DNA of 55,969 nucleotides from an uncultured Pelosinus sp. (lineage in GTDB: Bacteria > Bacillota > Negativicutes > UMGS1260): the NCBI GenBank assembly GCA_900550105.1, contig URQW01000013.1:1-55969 (forward strand). The letters run 5' to 3'. The notes beneath the pieces were generated by a model. That model ran no database searches, was not told the origin of the DNA, and was given only the letters and a program-made list of their open reading frames with translations. Below are positions 17,934 to 26,230 of the stretch, piece by piece; positions within the stretch are counted from its first letter, which is position 1, and the number at the start of each line of letters is the position of its first letter. The translations under genes and the position numbers were made by a program.

Positions 17934-18860
17934 ATGCGTATTTTGCTAACAGGCGCCACCGGTATGGTGGGGAAGAACTTTTTAGAACATTCTATGATAA
18001 AAAAATTTGAAGTTCTAAATCCATCTCATTGCGAAATGGATTTAGAGAATTATTCTGCGGTTCTTTCTTATCTTATGAGCAAAAAACCAGACATCATTAT
18101 CCATGCTGCCGGAAAAGTAGGCGGAATTCAAGCTAATATAGCTCAGCCAGTAGATTTTTTAGTGAAAAATCTTGATATGGCAAGAAATTTAATTTTGGCC
18201 GCGCGTGAGGCTAATATTAAACGGTTTTTGAATTTGGCATCGTCTTGCATGTATCCGCGTAATTGTTCACAGCAGTTAACTGAATCAATGATTCTCAAGG
18301 GCGAATTAGAGCCGACTAATGAGGGATATGCTTTAGCTAAGATTGTGGCTACGCGGCTTTGCGAATATATTGTTCGGGAAAATTCTTGTTATGAATATAA
18401 AACGATTTTGCCATGCAATTTATATGGTCGATGGGACAAGTATGATGAGAATCATGGACATATGATTCCTGCTGTGATTGCGAAACTTCATCGAGCTGTT
18501 CAGACAAAAGAAATATCAGTGCCTATATGGGGTGATGGAACGGCTCGACGCGAGTTTATGAGCGCAGCTGACTTAGCAGATTTTTTAGTATATGCAGTGC
18601 AAAACTTCTCAGAATTGCCATATTTAATGAATGTTGGCCTAGGTTATGATTACACAGTTAAAGAATACTATGAAACCATTGCGGCGGTAGTTGGCTATAA
18701 AGGCAGCTTTACGTATGATTTAACAAAACCATCAGGAATGCAGCGGAAGCTTCTTGATGTTTCTAATCAAACTATTTTTGGCTGGAGGCCGAAAATCAGC
18801 TTGCAAGACGGTATTAGTCAAGCCTATCAATTTTATTTGGAAAGGATCGCAACAGCATGA
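17934..18860 (+). CDS. fcl: GDP-4-keto-6-deoxymannose 3,5-epimerase/4-reductase (GDP-L-fucose synthase type)
   Basis: This 308-residue SDR has the GATGMVGKNFL nucleotide-binding loop, the SSCMYPR active-site segment and a Tyr-x3-Lys pair in YALAKI, as in GDP-fucose synthase (Fcl/WcaG). The related enzyme ColC makes GDP-colitose by the same chemistry from the 3-deoxy intermediate. Because a lysine-less DegT dehydratase is encoded immediately downstream with an ATGA overlap, either product is possible. The frame is open further upstream, but ATG 17934 is preferred because AGAAAGGA lies ahead and the Rossmann motif then begins at residue 3. Confidence 0.9.
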   Translation: MRILLTGATGMVGKNFLEHSMIKKFEVLNPSHCEMDLENYSAVLSYLMSKKPDIIIHAAGKVGGIQANIAQPVDFLVKNLDMARNLILAAREANIKRFLNLASSCMYPRNCSQQLTESMILKGELEPTNEGYALAKIVATRLCEYIVRENSCYEYKTILPCNLYGRWDKYDENHGHMIPAVIAKLHRAVQTKEISVPIWGDGTARREFMSAADLADFLVYAVQNFSELPYLMNVGLGYDYTVKEYYETIAAVVGYKGSFTYDLTKPSGMQRKLLDVSNQTIFGWRPKISLQDGISQAYQFYLERIATA

Positions 18861-20053
18861 AACGGAAAAAGATCGGTGTAGGTCACGCCTATGTCACTGA
18901 GTTAGAAAAAAAATATGTGAATGAAGCATTGGATGCCGGGCGGCTATCAGCCGGTGATTTTGTATATCGCTTTGAAAAACAATTTGCGAAACTTCATCAG
19001 CAAGAGTACGGAGTTGCTTGTAATAGTGGCACTTCTGCTTTGCATGTGGCTTTAGAGGCATTAAAAGAACAAAGAGGATGGCAGGATGGAAGCGAAGTCA
19101 TTGTTCCGGCTATTACTTTTATTGCTACATCAAATGCTTGCTTGCATGCTCGCCTTACTCCCGTTTTTGTTGATGTAGATCCTATTTCGTATAATTTAAA
19201 TCCTGACTTAATTGAAGAGAAAGTTACGGAAAAAACAGTAGCGATTATGCCTGTACATACTTTTGGGCAGCCGTGTGAAATGGATAAGATCAGTCTGTTA
19301 GCCCGCAAATATAACCTTGCTATTGTAGAGGACTGTGCGGAAGCGCATTTTTCAACATATAAAGGGAAAACTGTTGGCAGCTTTAGTGCGATTGCAGGCT
19401 TTAGTACTTATGTGGCACATACCATTACTACAGGAATTGGCGGCGTTATTACTACCGATGACACGGAACTTGCCGAGATTAGTCGCTCGCTTATTGCACA
19501 TGGGCGTGCTTGTACTTGTGAGCGATGTATTGCTTCTAATCCTAGTGCTGTGTGTAAATTGCGACGTGAAACAAAAATTGATAAACGTTTTATGATGGTT
19601 CGTCTTGGCTATAGTTATCGAGTTGGTGAATTGGAAGGAGCTATAGGCTTAGGACAGATCGAAAATCGCCATTATATTATGAAAGCTCGCAAGGATAATG
19701 CTGCCTATCTAACGAAGGGATTGCAGCCTTTTACAACTCATTTACAGTTGCCTGTTTTTCCGGAGTATGTTGATCATTCTTTCATGATGTATCCATTAGT
19801 AGTAAAAAAAGATAGCCCTTATTCACGGGATGAAATTACACAAATGCTGGAAGAAAACAATATTGAGAGCAGACCGATGTTACCGCTGTTGAATCAGCCA
19901 GTGTATATTGATATCTTTGGTAATTTGGAAGATAATTATCCTGTGGCGAAGGGAATCAACCAAAATGGATTTTATATTGGTTGTCATCACGGCTTAAATA
20001 CAGAAGATCTAGATTACGTGTTAAGTGTCTTTAGAAACATTTTTTCAAAATAG
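18857..20053 (+). CDS. DegT-fold sugar dehydrase with His for PLP-Lys and candidate Fe-S cysteines
   Basis: The 398-residue protein has the DegT/DnrJ/EryC1 fold (GVACNSGTSALHVALEAL, EVIVPAITFIATSNA) but does not look like an aminotransferase. Where these carry the PLP lysine (K-x-[IL]-[ST]-x3-GG), it reads HTITTGIGG, with His, as in RfbH and ColD. It also has Cys in EDCAEAH and a later cluster CTCERC with another Cys after eight residues. The spacing C-x58-C-x1-C resembles the E1 iron-sulfur ligand pattern. With gmd and fcl just upstream, a plausible job is 3-dehydration of GDP-4-keto-6-deoxymannose towards a colitose-like sugar. The start overlaps the fcl stop. The substrate is inferred from context. 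Confidence 0.78.
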   Translation: MKRKKIGVGHAYVTELEKKYVNEALDAGRLSAGDFVYRFEKQFAKLHQQEYGVACNSGTSALHVALEALKEQRGWQDGSEVIVPAITFIATSNACLHARLTPVFVDVDPISYNLNPDLIEEKVTEKTVAIMPVHTFGQPCEMDKISLLARKYNLAIVEDCAEAHFSTYKGKTVGSFSAIAGFSTYVAHTITTGIGGVITTDDTELAEISRSLIAHGRACTCERCIASNPSAVCKLRRETKIDKRFMMVRLGYSYRVGELEGAIGLGQIENRHYIMKARKDNAAYLTKGLQPFTTHLQLPVFPEYVDHSFMMYPLVVKKDSPYSRDEITQMLEENNIESRPMLPLLNQPVYIDIFGNLEDNYPVAKGINQNGFYIGCHHGLNTEDLDYVLSVFRNIFSK

Positions 20054-20094
20054 GCTTTTTGCTTTTTATTTGCTAGCAGAAGGAAAGGATTATT

Positions 20095-20997
20095 ATGAAA
20101 ATTTCACTACAAGGCATTTTACGGTTTTTACAAGATCAAGAATTGTTATCAAGGGAAGTGGCGATAACAGCGGAGTCTTTTATTACTGCGTTTTCACCGT
20201 TAACAGAAACAGTCTCTGGTTCTATGACTTGGTTTAAGTATACGTCTTGGGATTGGAATTCTGTAAAAGCTACTGCTGTTATAGTGCCGGTAGACTTTGT
20301 CACTCCAACAACTGTGGCACAGCGTATCATTTTTATTCCTGTGAAAAATCCGCGGCAGACTTTTGCTAAAGTTGTGGCGGCTTTTTATCCTCAGTTACAT
20401 AAAAAGGGAATTGAGCCAACTGCGCGAGTTGGAAGAAATTGTGTGATTGGCAAAGACGTTTATATTGGACATTATACGGTGATCGGTGATGATGTGGAAA
20501 TTGGCGATGATACAGTAATTTATGGCCATGTAGCTGTTTATGATCGCATTAGAATTGGTAGTCGTTGTGTGATCAATAGTGGTACTGTCATTGGTGCTGA
20601 TGGATTTGGCTACGAAAAAGATGATGATGGTCAGTATTTTAAATTTCCCCATATCGGTTCCGTCGTCATTGAAGACGATGTAGAAATTGGCAGTAATACA
20701 TCAATTGATCGGGGCGTTCTCGGTAATACGCTCATTCAGGAAAATGCCAAAATTGATAATCTATGTCATATTGCTCATAATGTAGTGGTCGGGAAAAATT
20801 CTATGGTGATTGCCCATGCTATGCTAGGCGGTAGTGTGACTTTAGGCTCTAATACTTGGATAGCCCCAAGCGCTGTGATTAAGAATGGCCTTGACATCGG
20901 AGATGAATCGGTAGTTGGGCTTGGCGCTGTCGTTCTTAAAAATGTGCCAGAGAATGATATTGTAGCTGGGATTCCCGCTAAATCAATTAAAAAATAG
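20095..20997 (+). CDS. LpxD-like hexapeptide acyltransferase
   Basis: The 300-residue protein has about 100 N-terminal residues followed by a long left-handed beta-helix of hexapeptide repeats (VIGKDVYIGHYTVIGDDVEIG and so on). The IDRG, IDNLCHIAHNV and IVAGIPAKSIKK segments match UDP-3-O-acylglucosamine N-acyltransferase LpxD. In this position, inside a sugar island and away from lipid A genes, it is more likely a paralogue that N- or O-acylates a nucleotide sugar. The catalytic His of LpxD is matched by the HIAHNV motif. The start has AAGGAAAGGA upstream. Confidence 0.8.
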   Translation: MKISLQGILRFLQDQELLSREVAITAESFITAFSPLTETVSGSMTWFKYTSWDWNSVKATAVIVPVDFVTPTTVAQRIIFIPVKNPRQTFAKVVAAFYPQLHKKGIEPTARVGRNCVIGKDVYIGHYTVIGDDVEIGDDTVIYGHVAVYDRIRIGSRCVINSGTVIGADGFGYEKDDDGQYFKFPHIGSVVIEDDVEIGSNTSIDRGVLGNTLIQENAKIDNLCHIAHNVVVGKNSMVIAHAMLGGSVTLGSNTWIAPSAVIKNGLDIGDESVVGLGAVVLKNVPENDIVAGIPAKSIKK

Positions 20998-21014
20998 CAG
21001 AGGATTTGAAGGGA

Positions 21015-21659
21015 ATGGAGAAACTTCTTCTTGTATTAGCACCTCATACTGATGATGGTGAGCTAGGTTGCGGCGGTACGGTGACTAAGCTAATTGATCA
21101 GGGGTATCGGGCCGTTTCTGTAGCCTTTTCGGCAGCGGAAGAATCAGTGCCTGCCGGTTTCCCCAAAGATATCTTAAGAAAAGAAGTGGTTCAGGCGACA
21201 AGCAAGCTAGGAATTCTGCCGGCGGATTGTCTGACTCTTCATTTTTCTGTTCGTAAATTTCCGGAAATGCGGCAGGAAATTTTGGAAGAGATGGTACGGC
21301 TGAATCGAGAGTATCAACCAGATCTTGTCTTTTTACCAAGTATTCGCGATACACATCAGGATCATTTGACCATTGCGCAGGAGGGGTTTCGCGCCTTTAA
21401 GAAAACGAATATGCTGGCCTATGAAGCGCCATGGAATCATCTAGAGTTTCAGAATACATGCTTTCAGGTTCTAAGTGATAAACAATTGGATCGCAAAATA
21501 GAAGCTCTATCCTGTTACGAATCACAAAAGCATCGCTCTTATGTAACGGCAGAATTTGTGAAGAGCTTGGCAACGGTTAGAGGCGCTCAGATAAATCAAC
21601 GTTATGCAGAAGTTTTTGAAGCTGTACGAATGATTTGGAAAGGTGATAATAGGCTATGA
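21015..21659 (+). CDS. PIG-L/LmbE family deacetylase
   Basis: This 214-residue protein has the PIG-L zinc-binding signature near its start (LVLAPHTDDGELGCGG) and a later catalytic-type IRDTHQDHLTIA. The family removes acetyl groups from N-acetylated sugars such as GlcNAc derivatives. Lying between two acyltransferase genes, it may free an amino group that is then re-acylated with a different acid. ATG 21015 is preferred over an in-frame TTG at 21006 because AGAGGA (20999-21004) is well spaced for it. The stop overlaps the next start (ATGA). Confidence 0.87.
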   Translation: MEKLLLVLAPHTDDGELGCGGTVTKLIDQGYRAVSVAFSAAEESVPAGFPKDILRKEVVQATSKLGILPADCLTLHFSVRKFPEMRQEILEEMVRLNREYQPDLVFLPSIRDTHQDHLTIAQEGFRAFKKTNMLAYEAPWNHLEFQNTCFQVLSDKQLDRKIEALSCYESQKHRSYVTAEFVKSLATVRGAQINQRYAEVFEAVRMIWKGDNRL

Positions 21660-22645
21660 ATTCTATTCAAATTTCAGCAGCGCAGCAGCAAAGAGAGGTT
21701 AGTTTTACTAATGGAGAAAAAGAGCAATTTCCCCTTCTTACAATAGGAAGTTTAAGTTATATTAATGGGCTAGATATCCAGAGCAATGATAATGATGAGG
21801 TATGGAATATACATATTGGAAATTACTCTTCATTTGCTGATGAGATTCAATTGGTAGTGAATCGAAATCATGATATTTCAGCTGTTACTTCCTCTCCGGC
21901 AATATTGCATGGAAGAATGGATGCAAAACAAAAAGGTCAAATTATTATTGGCCATGATGTATGGATTGGGCATCAGGCAATGATTTTTTCTGGTGTTACC
22001 ATTGGAAATGGATCTGTAATTGGAGCTAGAGCAGTTGTTAGAAAAGATGTTCCACCATATGCCATTGTTTTGGGAAATCCGGCGCGGATTGTAAAATACC
22101 GTTTTAGCGAAGAGCAGATAACTAAATTGTTAGCTATACAATGGTGGAATTGGCCGCCAGAACGTATTGAGCAATATAATGCTTACTTTACAAGTGATAT
22201 TAATGCTTTTATTGATAAATTTTATGAAGAGAAAAAGCCGGTTCAATCAATTCTGCAATATAAGAAAAAACGTAGTATATTGCTCGTACCCGATTTTGAC
22301 CAACCGTACTCTATCTGGGAAAAAGTGGTTAAAGAATATACTGAGCGCTTTACGAGTGAGGATGAAGTTACTTTAATTTTATGGGTGCCGAAAGGGGTAG
22401 CCTATACAAGTAATCTTGAGGAATTAGCGCAAGTTATAGCGGGGGGCGATGATACTCCTGATATTGTTGTAGTAAACGATCTGCTGGAGGATAAGAGAGC
22501 TTTATTTGTTGATGTAGACTATTTTATTCCGACAAGATCATTAGATAGTATGGAGTATATTGATTATGCAAATGAATTTAATGTTGAGATTTTATCGGGC
22601 GTAGATATTCCGATTTTTAATCGAACTGTAATTCTAAATAAATGA
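21656..22645 (+). CDS. CatB/Vat-type acyltransferase with an unassigned C-terminal extension
   Basis: Residues about 45-180 match hexapeptide xenobiotic-type acetyltransferases: IGNYSSFADEIQLVVNRNHD, IIIGHDVWIGHQAMIFSGVTIGNGSVIGARAVV and ILGNPARIVKYRF-like sequence (here VLGNPARIVKYRF), then IQWWNWPPERI. The last 130 residues, beginning near LLVPDFDQPYSIWEKVV, are an added domain with alternating strands and helices. It resembles segments I recall from flagellin-glycosylation proteins, but I cannot assign it. The enzyme probably acetylates a sugar hydroxyl or amine. It ends the long operon that begins at rfbF. Confidence 0.8.
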   Translation: MNSIQISAAQQQREVSFTNGEKEQFPLLTIGSLSYINGLDIQSNDNDEVWNIHIGNYSSFADEIQLVVNRNHDISAVTSSPAILHGRMDAKQKGQIIIGHDVWIGHQAMIFSGVTIGNGSVIGARAVVRKDVPPYAIVLGNPARIVKYRFSEEQITKLLAIQWWNWPPERIEQYNAYFTSDINAFIDKFYEEKKPVQSILQYKKKRSILLVPDFDQPYSIWEKVVKEYTERFTSEDEVTLILWVPKGVAYTSNLEELAQVIAGGDDTPDIVVVNDLLEDKRALFVDVDYFIPTRSLDSMEYIDYANEFNVEILSGVDIPIFNRTVILNK

Positions 22646-22818
22646 GATTGATATTTTAAAGGATAATATAAGTCTTTACAATTAAGCATGATGTTCAGAT
22701 TAACGGTCTATTAGTCTGAAGTTTTGAGTTGGTTTTTAGGAATTTAAAATATAAGAAAATTGATCGGAATATTTTCCGAATATTAATATGAATTAAATTA
22801 AAGTTAATGGAGGCTAGA
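22646..22818 (+). other. Intergenic gap before manC, no gene seen
   Basis: This AT-rich gap of about 170 bases holds no plausible coding region. It contains a short palindromic segment CGGAATATTTTCCG near 22765-22778 and ends with the GGAGG ribosome site of manC. No convincing promoter was found, although one is likely because a new set of genes starts here. Confidence 0.4.
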
Positions 22819-24213
22819 ATGAAGGTAGTAATTTTAGCAGGCGGTGGTGGGACAAGGCTTTTTCCATTGTCGCGGACTTCTTATCCTAAACAGTTTTTGC
22901 AGATTGACAGTGAAAAGTCACTATTGGCGCAGACTGTTGAGCGTTTTTTAAAGCTTGTAGAATCGCAGGAGATCTTGATTGTTACAAGCGCGGCTTATTT
23001 TCATCATGTTCAAGCTGAATTAAAATCGGTCGGTGCGGTCGAATCACATATTTTACTGGAGCCTGTAGGGAGAAATACAGCACCGGCCATTGCCTTTGCT
23101 ATCCGCTATTGTATTGATGTCCTTGGCTCTAATGGGGCGGAGACAATCTTTATTTCGCCGTCTGATCATGTGATTCGTTCAGGCAAGGATTCTTTTGAAG
23201 CGGCTGTGGAGCAGGCAAAAGGAGCGGCAGAATTAGGGAAAATTGTAACATTCGGCATTTCTCCAGATAAGCCAGAAACCGGCTATGGTTATATTCATGC
23301 CGGTAAGGCGTATAGCGGTGATTTTGCTGGTTTTGCTGTGGAGTCATTTAAAGAAAAGCCTGACTTGGCTACCGCGGAGGCTTACTTGGCGGCAGGCGGC
23401 TATTACTGGAATTCCGGGATGTTTGCCTTTTCGATCCAAGCTATTATGCTGGAGTTTCAGCTTTACTCTGCGCCGATTGCCGAATTGCTGCAGCTACCCT
23501 TTGTAGAATTGCAGGAGCGCTTTGGTGAAATGCCTGATATCTCTATTGACTATGCTGTGGCGGAAAAGTCGAAGAATGCTGTCATTATTCCCTTTAAGGC
23601 TTATTGGAATGACATTGGATCTTGGGACGCCATCTATGAAGTAATGGACAAAGATGAAGCGGGAAATGCTATTAAAGGAGACTGCCTACCACTGAATTGT
23701 TCTAATTCACTTCTTATGTCTCGCAGCAGACTGATTGCTGGAATTGGACTTGAGGATTTGCTGGTGGTAGAGACAGATGATGTCATTTTAGTCGCCCGCA
23801 AAGGAGAATCGCAACAGGTCAAGGATCTTGTGACTGAACTGAAAAAACGTAAGCGCAAGGAAGCGACGGAGCATACAACCATGTACCGTCCTTGGGGCAG
23901 TTACACTGTTATGGGCGAAGGGCCGGGCTATAAGATGAAGAAGATTGTTGTGACGCCGGGGCAGAAGCTCAGTCTGCAGTTGCATTATCATCGGAGTGAG
24001 CATTGGGTGGTCATTGGCGGTACCGCCAGGGTCACTGTGGGCGAAACAGAGCAGATGGTACATAAGAATGAAAGCGTTTTTATTCCATCTTCGACGAAGC
24101 ATCGATTAGAGAATCCCGGGAAGATTCCTTTAGAGATTATTGAAGTTCAAAATGGCGATTATTTAGGTGAAGATGATATTGTTCGTTTTGAAGACAGCTA
24201 TGGACGAGTCTAA
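22819..24213 (+). CDS. manC: Mannose-1-phosphate guanylyltransferase / mannose-6-phosphate isomerase
   Basis: The bifunctional type II enzyme (464 residues) makes GDP-mannose. The N-terminal nucleotidyltransferase has VVILAGGGGTRLFPLSR and the LEPVGRNTAPAIA loop. The C-terminal cupin isomerase domain, from about residue 355, begins YRPWGSYTVM and includes LSLQLHYHRSEHWVV. ATG 22819 is used because GGAGG (22809-22813) precedes it; the ATG at 22807 overlaps that site. It supplies Gmd and the GDP-fucose branch encoded upstream. The stop lies ten bases before manB. Confidence 0.95.
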   Translation: MKVVILAGGGGTRLFPLSRTSYPKQFLQIDSEKSLLAQTVERFLKLVESQEILIVTSAAYFHHVQAELKSVGAVESHILLEPVGRNTAPAIAFAIRYCIDVLGSNGAETIFISPSDHVIRSGKDSFEAAVEQAKGAAELGKIVTFGISPDKPETGYGYIHAGKAYSGDFAGFAVESFKEKPDLATAEAYLAAGGYYWNSGMFAFSIQAIMLEFQLYSAPIAELLQLPFVELQERFGEMPDISIDYAVAEKSKNAVIIPFKAYWNDIGSWDAIYEVMDKDEAGNAIKGDCLPLNCSNSLLMSRSRLIAGIGLEDLLVVETDDVILVARKGESQQVKDLVTELKKRKRKEATEHTTMYRPWGSYTVMGEGPGYKMKKIVVTPGQKLSLQLHYHRSEHWVVIGGTARVTVGETEQMVHKNESVFIPSSTKHRLENPGKIPLEIIEVQNGDYLGEDDIVRFEDSYGRV

Positions 24214-24223
24214 GGGGGGCATG

Positions 24224-25585
24224 ATGGAATTTTCGCGTAAAGCCTTTAAGGCTTATGATATTCGGGGGCGGGTGCCTGATGAATTAAATGAAGCCATGAC
24301 TTATCGCATTGGGCGTGTCTTTGCCGAGATTATAGGGGCTAAAAAAGTAGCAGTGGGTCGTGATGTTCGTCTATCCAGCGAGCCTTTGGCCAAGGCATTA
24401 ATACAAGGGCTTGTCGAGGCTGGTTGTGACGTTGTTGATGTGGGTCTTTGTGGTACAGAGCAGATTTATTTTGCCACTTCGCATTTACATCTTGATGGCG
24501 GCATTATGATTACGGCTAGTCATAACCCCAAGGGTTACAATGGGCTGAAACTAGTACGGAAAGATTCAAGGCCGATTAGCGGCGATACGGGTCTTAGAGA
24601 ATTAGAGAATAGGGTTGTACAAGGTCCGGGACCTTTGCCGTCTAAGCAGCAGGGGCGGGTGATTCAGACTGACATTATGAGCGAGTATGTAGCTCATTTA
24701 CTTGGTTATATTGATACAAAAGTGTTGCGGCCTTTAAAGATTGTTGTCAATAGTGGCAATGGTTGTGCCGGTCCAGTCCTTGATGCGCTGGCGTTGGCAT
24801 TGCCTTTTGAATTTGTAAAAATACATCATGAGCCTGATGGCACTTTTCCTCATGGTATTCCCAATCCGCTCCTTAGGGAGAACCAAAGTATTACAGCAGA
24901 AGCCGTTCGTGCTCACAAGGCTGATTTGGGCATTGCTTGGGATGGAGATTTTGATCGATGCTTCTTTTTTGATGAAGGCGGCAATTTTATAGAAGGTTAT
25001 TACCTTGTCGGTTTTTTAGGCGAGGCTTTTCTTCGTCGGTATCCTAAAGCAAAAATTATTCATGATCCTAGGTTGACTTGGAACACGATTGAGCTGGTCG
25101 AGCAGGCTGGCGGAATTCCTGTTCAGAGTAAGACCGGACATGCTTTTATTAAAGAACGAATGCGGATAGAAGATGCTGTTTATGGCGGCGAAATGTCAGC
25201 GCATCATTATTTTCGTGACTTTTTTTACTGCGATAGCGGGATGATTCCCTGGTTGCTAATCGTAGAAAGCCTATCTCTATGCAATCGTCCTCTTTCGACA
25301 TTGGTGCAAGAGCGGATTGCTTGCTATCCTGTGAGTGGAGAGATTAATCGGGAAGTAGAGGATGCTAAAGCAGTTCTTAGCCGTATTGAAAAGCTGTACT
25401 TGCCAACAGCGCTTAGGGTTGATCGTACTGATGGACTTAGCATTGAGTATGAAACGTGGCGCTTCAATATACGCATGTCCAATACCGAACCGCTATTGCG
25501 TCTTAATGTGGAGAGTCGCCATAATCGAATTCTGATGAGAGAAAAAACGGCGGAACTATTACGAATTATTGACGGTTGTTTGTAA
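24224..25585 (+). CDS. manB: Phosphomannomutase/phosphoglucomutase
   Basis: This 453-residue alpha-D-phosphohexomutase converts mannose-6-phosphate to mannose-1-phosphate for ManC. It has FKAYDIRGRVPDELN at the N-terminus, the phosphoserine loop TASHNPKGYNGLK, the Mg-binding DGDFDRCFFFD and the sugar-binding GGEMSAHHYF. Two adjacent ATG codons lie at 24221 and 24224; the second leaves four bases after GGGGGG. Together with manC it completes the route to GDP-mannose. Confidence 0.95.
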   Translation: MEFSRKAFKAYDIRGRVPDELNEAMTYRIGRVFAEIIGAKKVAVGRDVRLSSEPLAKALIQGLVEAGCDVVDVGLCGTEQIYFATSHLHLDGGIMITASHNPKGYNGLKLVRKDSRPISGDTGLRELENRVVQGPGPLPSKQQGRVIQTDIMSEYVAHLLGYIDTKVLRPLKIVVNSGNGCAGPVLDALALALPFEFVKIHHEPDGTFPHGIPNPLLRENQSITAEAVRAHKADLGIAWDGDFDRCFFFDEGGNFIEGYYLVGFLGEAFLRRYPKAKIIHDPRLTWNTIELVEQAGGIPVQSKTGHAFIKERMRIEDAVYGGEMSAHHYFRDFFYCDSGMIPWLLIVESLSLCNRPLSTLVQERIACYPVSGEINREVEDAKAVLSRIEKLYLPTALRVDRTDGLSIEYETWRFNIRMSNTEPLLRLNVESRHNRILMREKTAELLRIIDGCL

Positions 25586-25603
25586 TAGAACGGGGGGATT
25601 GTT

Positions 25604-26176
25604 ATGTCAAAAGAATATTTTGTTCATGAATCAAGTTATGTTGATGAGCCATGTCAGATTGGCAAAGGAACGAAAATTTGGCATTTTACTCATGTTATGG
25701 CAAACTGCAAAATCGGAAGAGACTGCAATATCGGTCAGAACGTGGTAATTTCACCAGAGGTCGTTCTTGGTAATAATGTCAAAATTCAAAATAATGTATC
25801 TGTCTATACAGGAGTTATTTGCGAGGATGATGTTTTTTTGGGGCCTTCTTGTGTTTTTACAAATGTTTGGAATCCTCGCAGTCATGTAAGTCGTAAGCAT
25901 GAATACCGCGAAACAAAGATTGGTCAAGGAGCATCAGTTGGCGCCAATGCAACGATTGTCTGCGGACACTCTATTGGTAAGTATGCTTTTATCGGCGCCG
26001 GCGCTGTTGTGACGAAGAATGTGCCTGACTATGCGCTCTTAGCAGGTAATCCGGCGCGACAGATTGGTTGGATGTGCCAATGCGGCGAAAAATTGCATTT
26101 TGTTGAAAATAAGGCAACCTGCGATGAATGCGGCATGCAGTATAAAAAAAATGAGGAATTTATTCAGCATCTGTGA
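25604..26176 (+). CDS. wbpD: UDP-2-acetamido-3-amino-2,3-dideoxyglucuronate N-acetyltransferase
   Basis: The 190-residue hexapeptide protein is strongly WbpD/WlbB-like: IGKGTKIWHFTHVM, IGQNVVISPEVVLGNNVKIQNNVSVY, LGPSCVFTNVWNPRS, ANATIVCGHSIGKYAFIGAGAVVTKNVPDYAL, and LLAGNPARQIGWMCQCGE. A C-terminal pair of Cys motifs (CQCG and CDECG) is also present. It acetylates the C-3 amine of the UDP-sugar made by WbpA, WbpB and WbpE, which are encoded at 31044-34780 on the other side of the second flagellin gene. The start has a GGGGGGA site. Confidence 0.88.
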   Translation: MSKEYFVHESSYVDEPCQIGKGTKIWHFTHVMANCKIGRDCNIGQNVVISPEVVLGNNVKIQNNVSVYTGVICEDDVFLGPSCVFTNVWNPRSHVSRKHEYRETKIGQGASVGANATIVCGHSIGKYAFIGAGAVVTKNVPDYALLAGNPARQIGWMCQCGEKLHFVENKATCDECGMQYKKNEEFIQHL

Positions 26177-26177
26177 C

Positions 26178-26210
26178 AAAAAAGTCCGCAATTTATGCGG
26201 ACTTTTTTGT
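26178..26210. terminator. Bidirectional terminator between convergent genes
   Basis: A 13-bp stem (26178-26190 with 26196-26208) around a five-base loop has A and T runs on its two sides. It can stop transcripts from wbpD on the plus strand and the ColD-like gene on the minus strand. Confidence 0.9.
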
Positions 26211-26230
26211 TTTAGATATTGGCATATTTT

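Noticed and set aside
18857..20053. Perosamine synthase-type aminotransferase next to gmd
   Set aside because: The PLP lysine needed for transamination is replaced by His and iron-sulfur-like cysteines are present, so a dehydrase is a better call.
20095..20997. Housekeeping lpxD of lipid A synthesis
   Set aside because: It sits in a sugar island with no lpxA, lpxB or fabZ nearby, so a paralogue for sugar acylation is more likely, although this is not proven.
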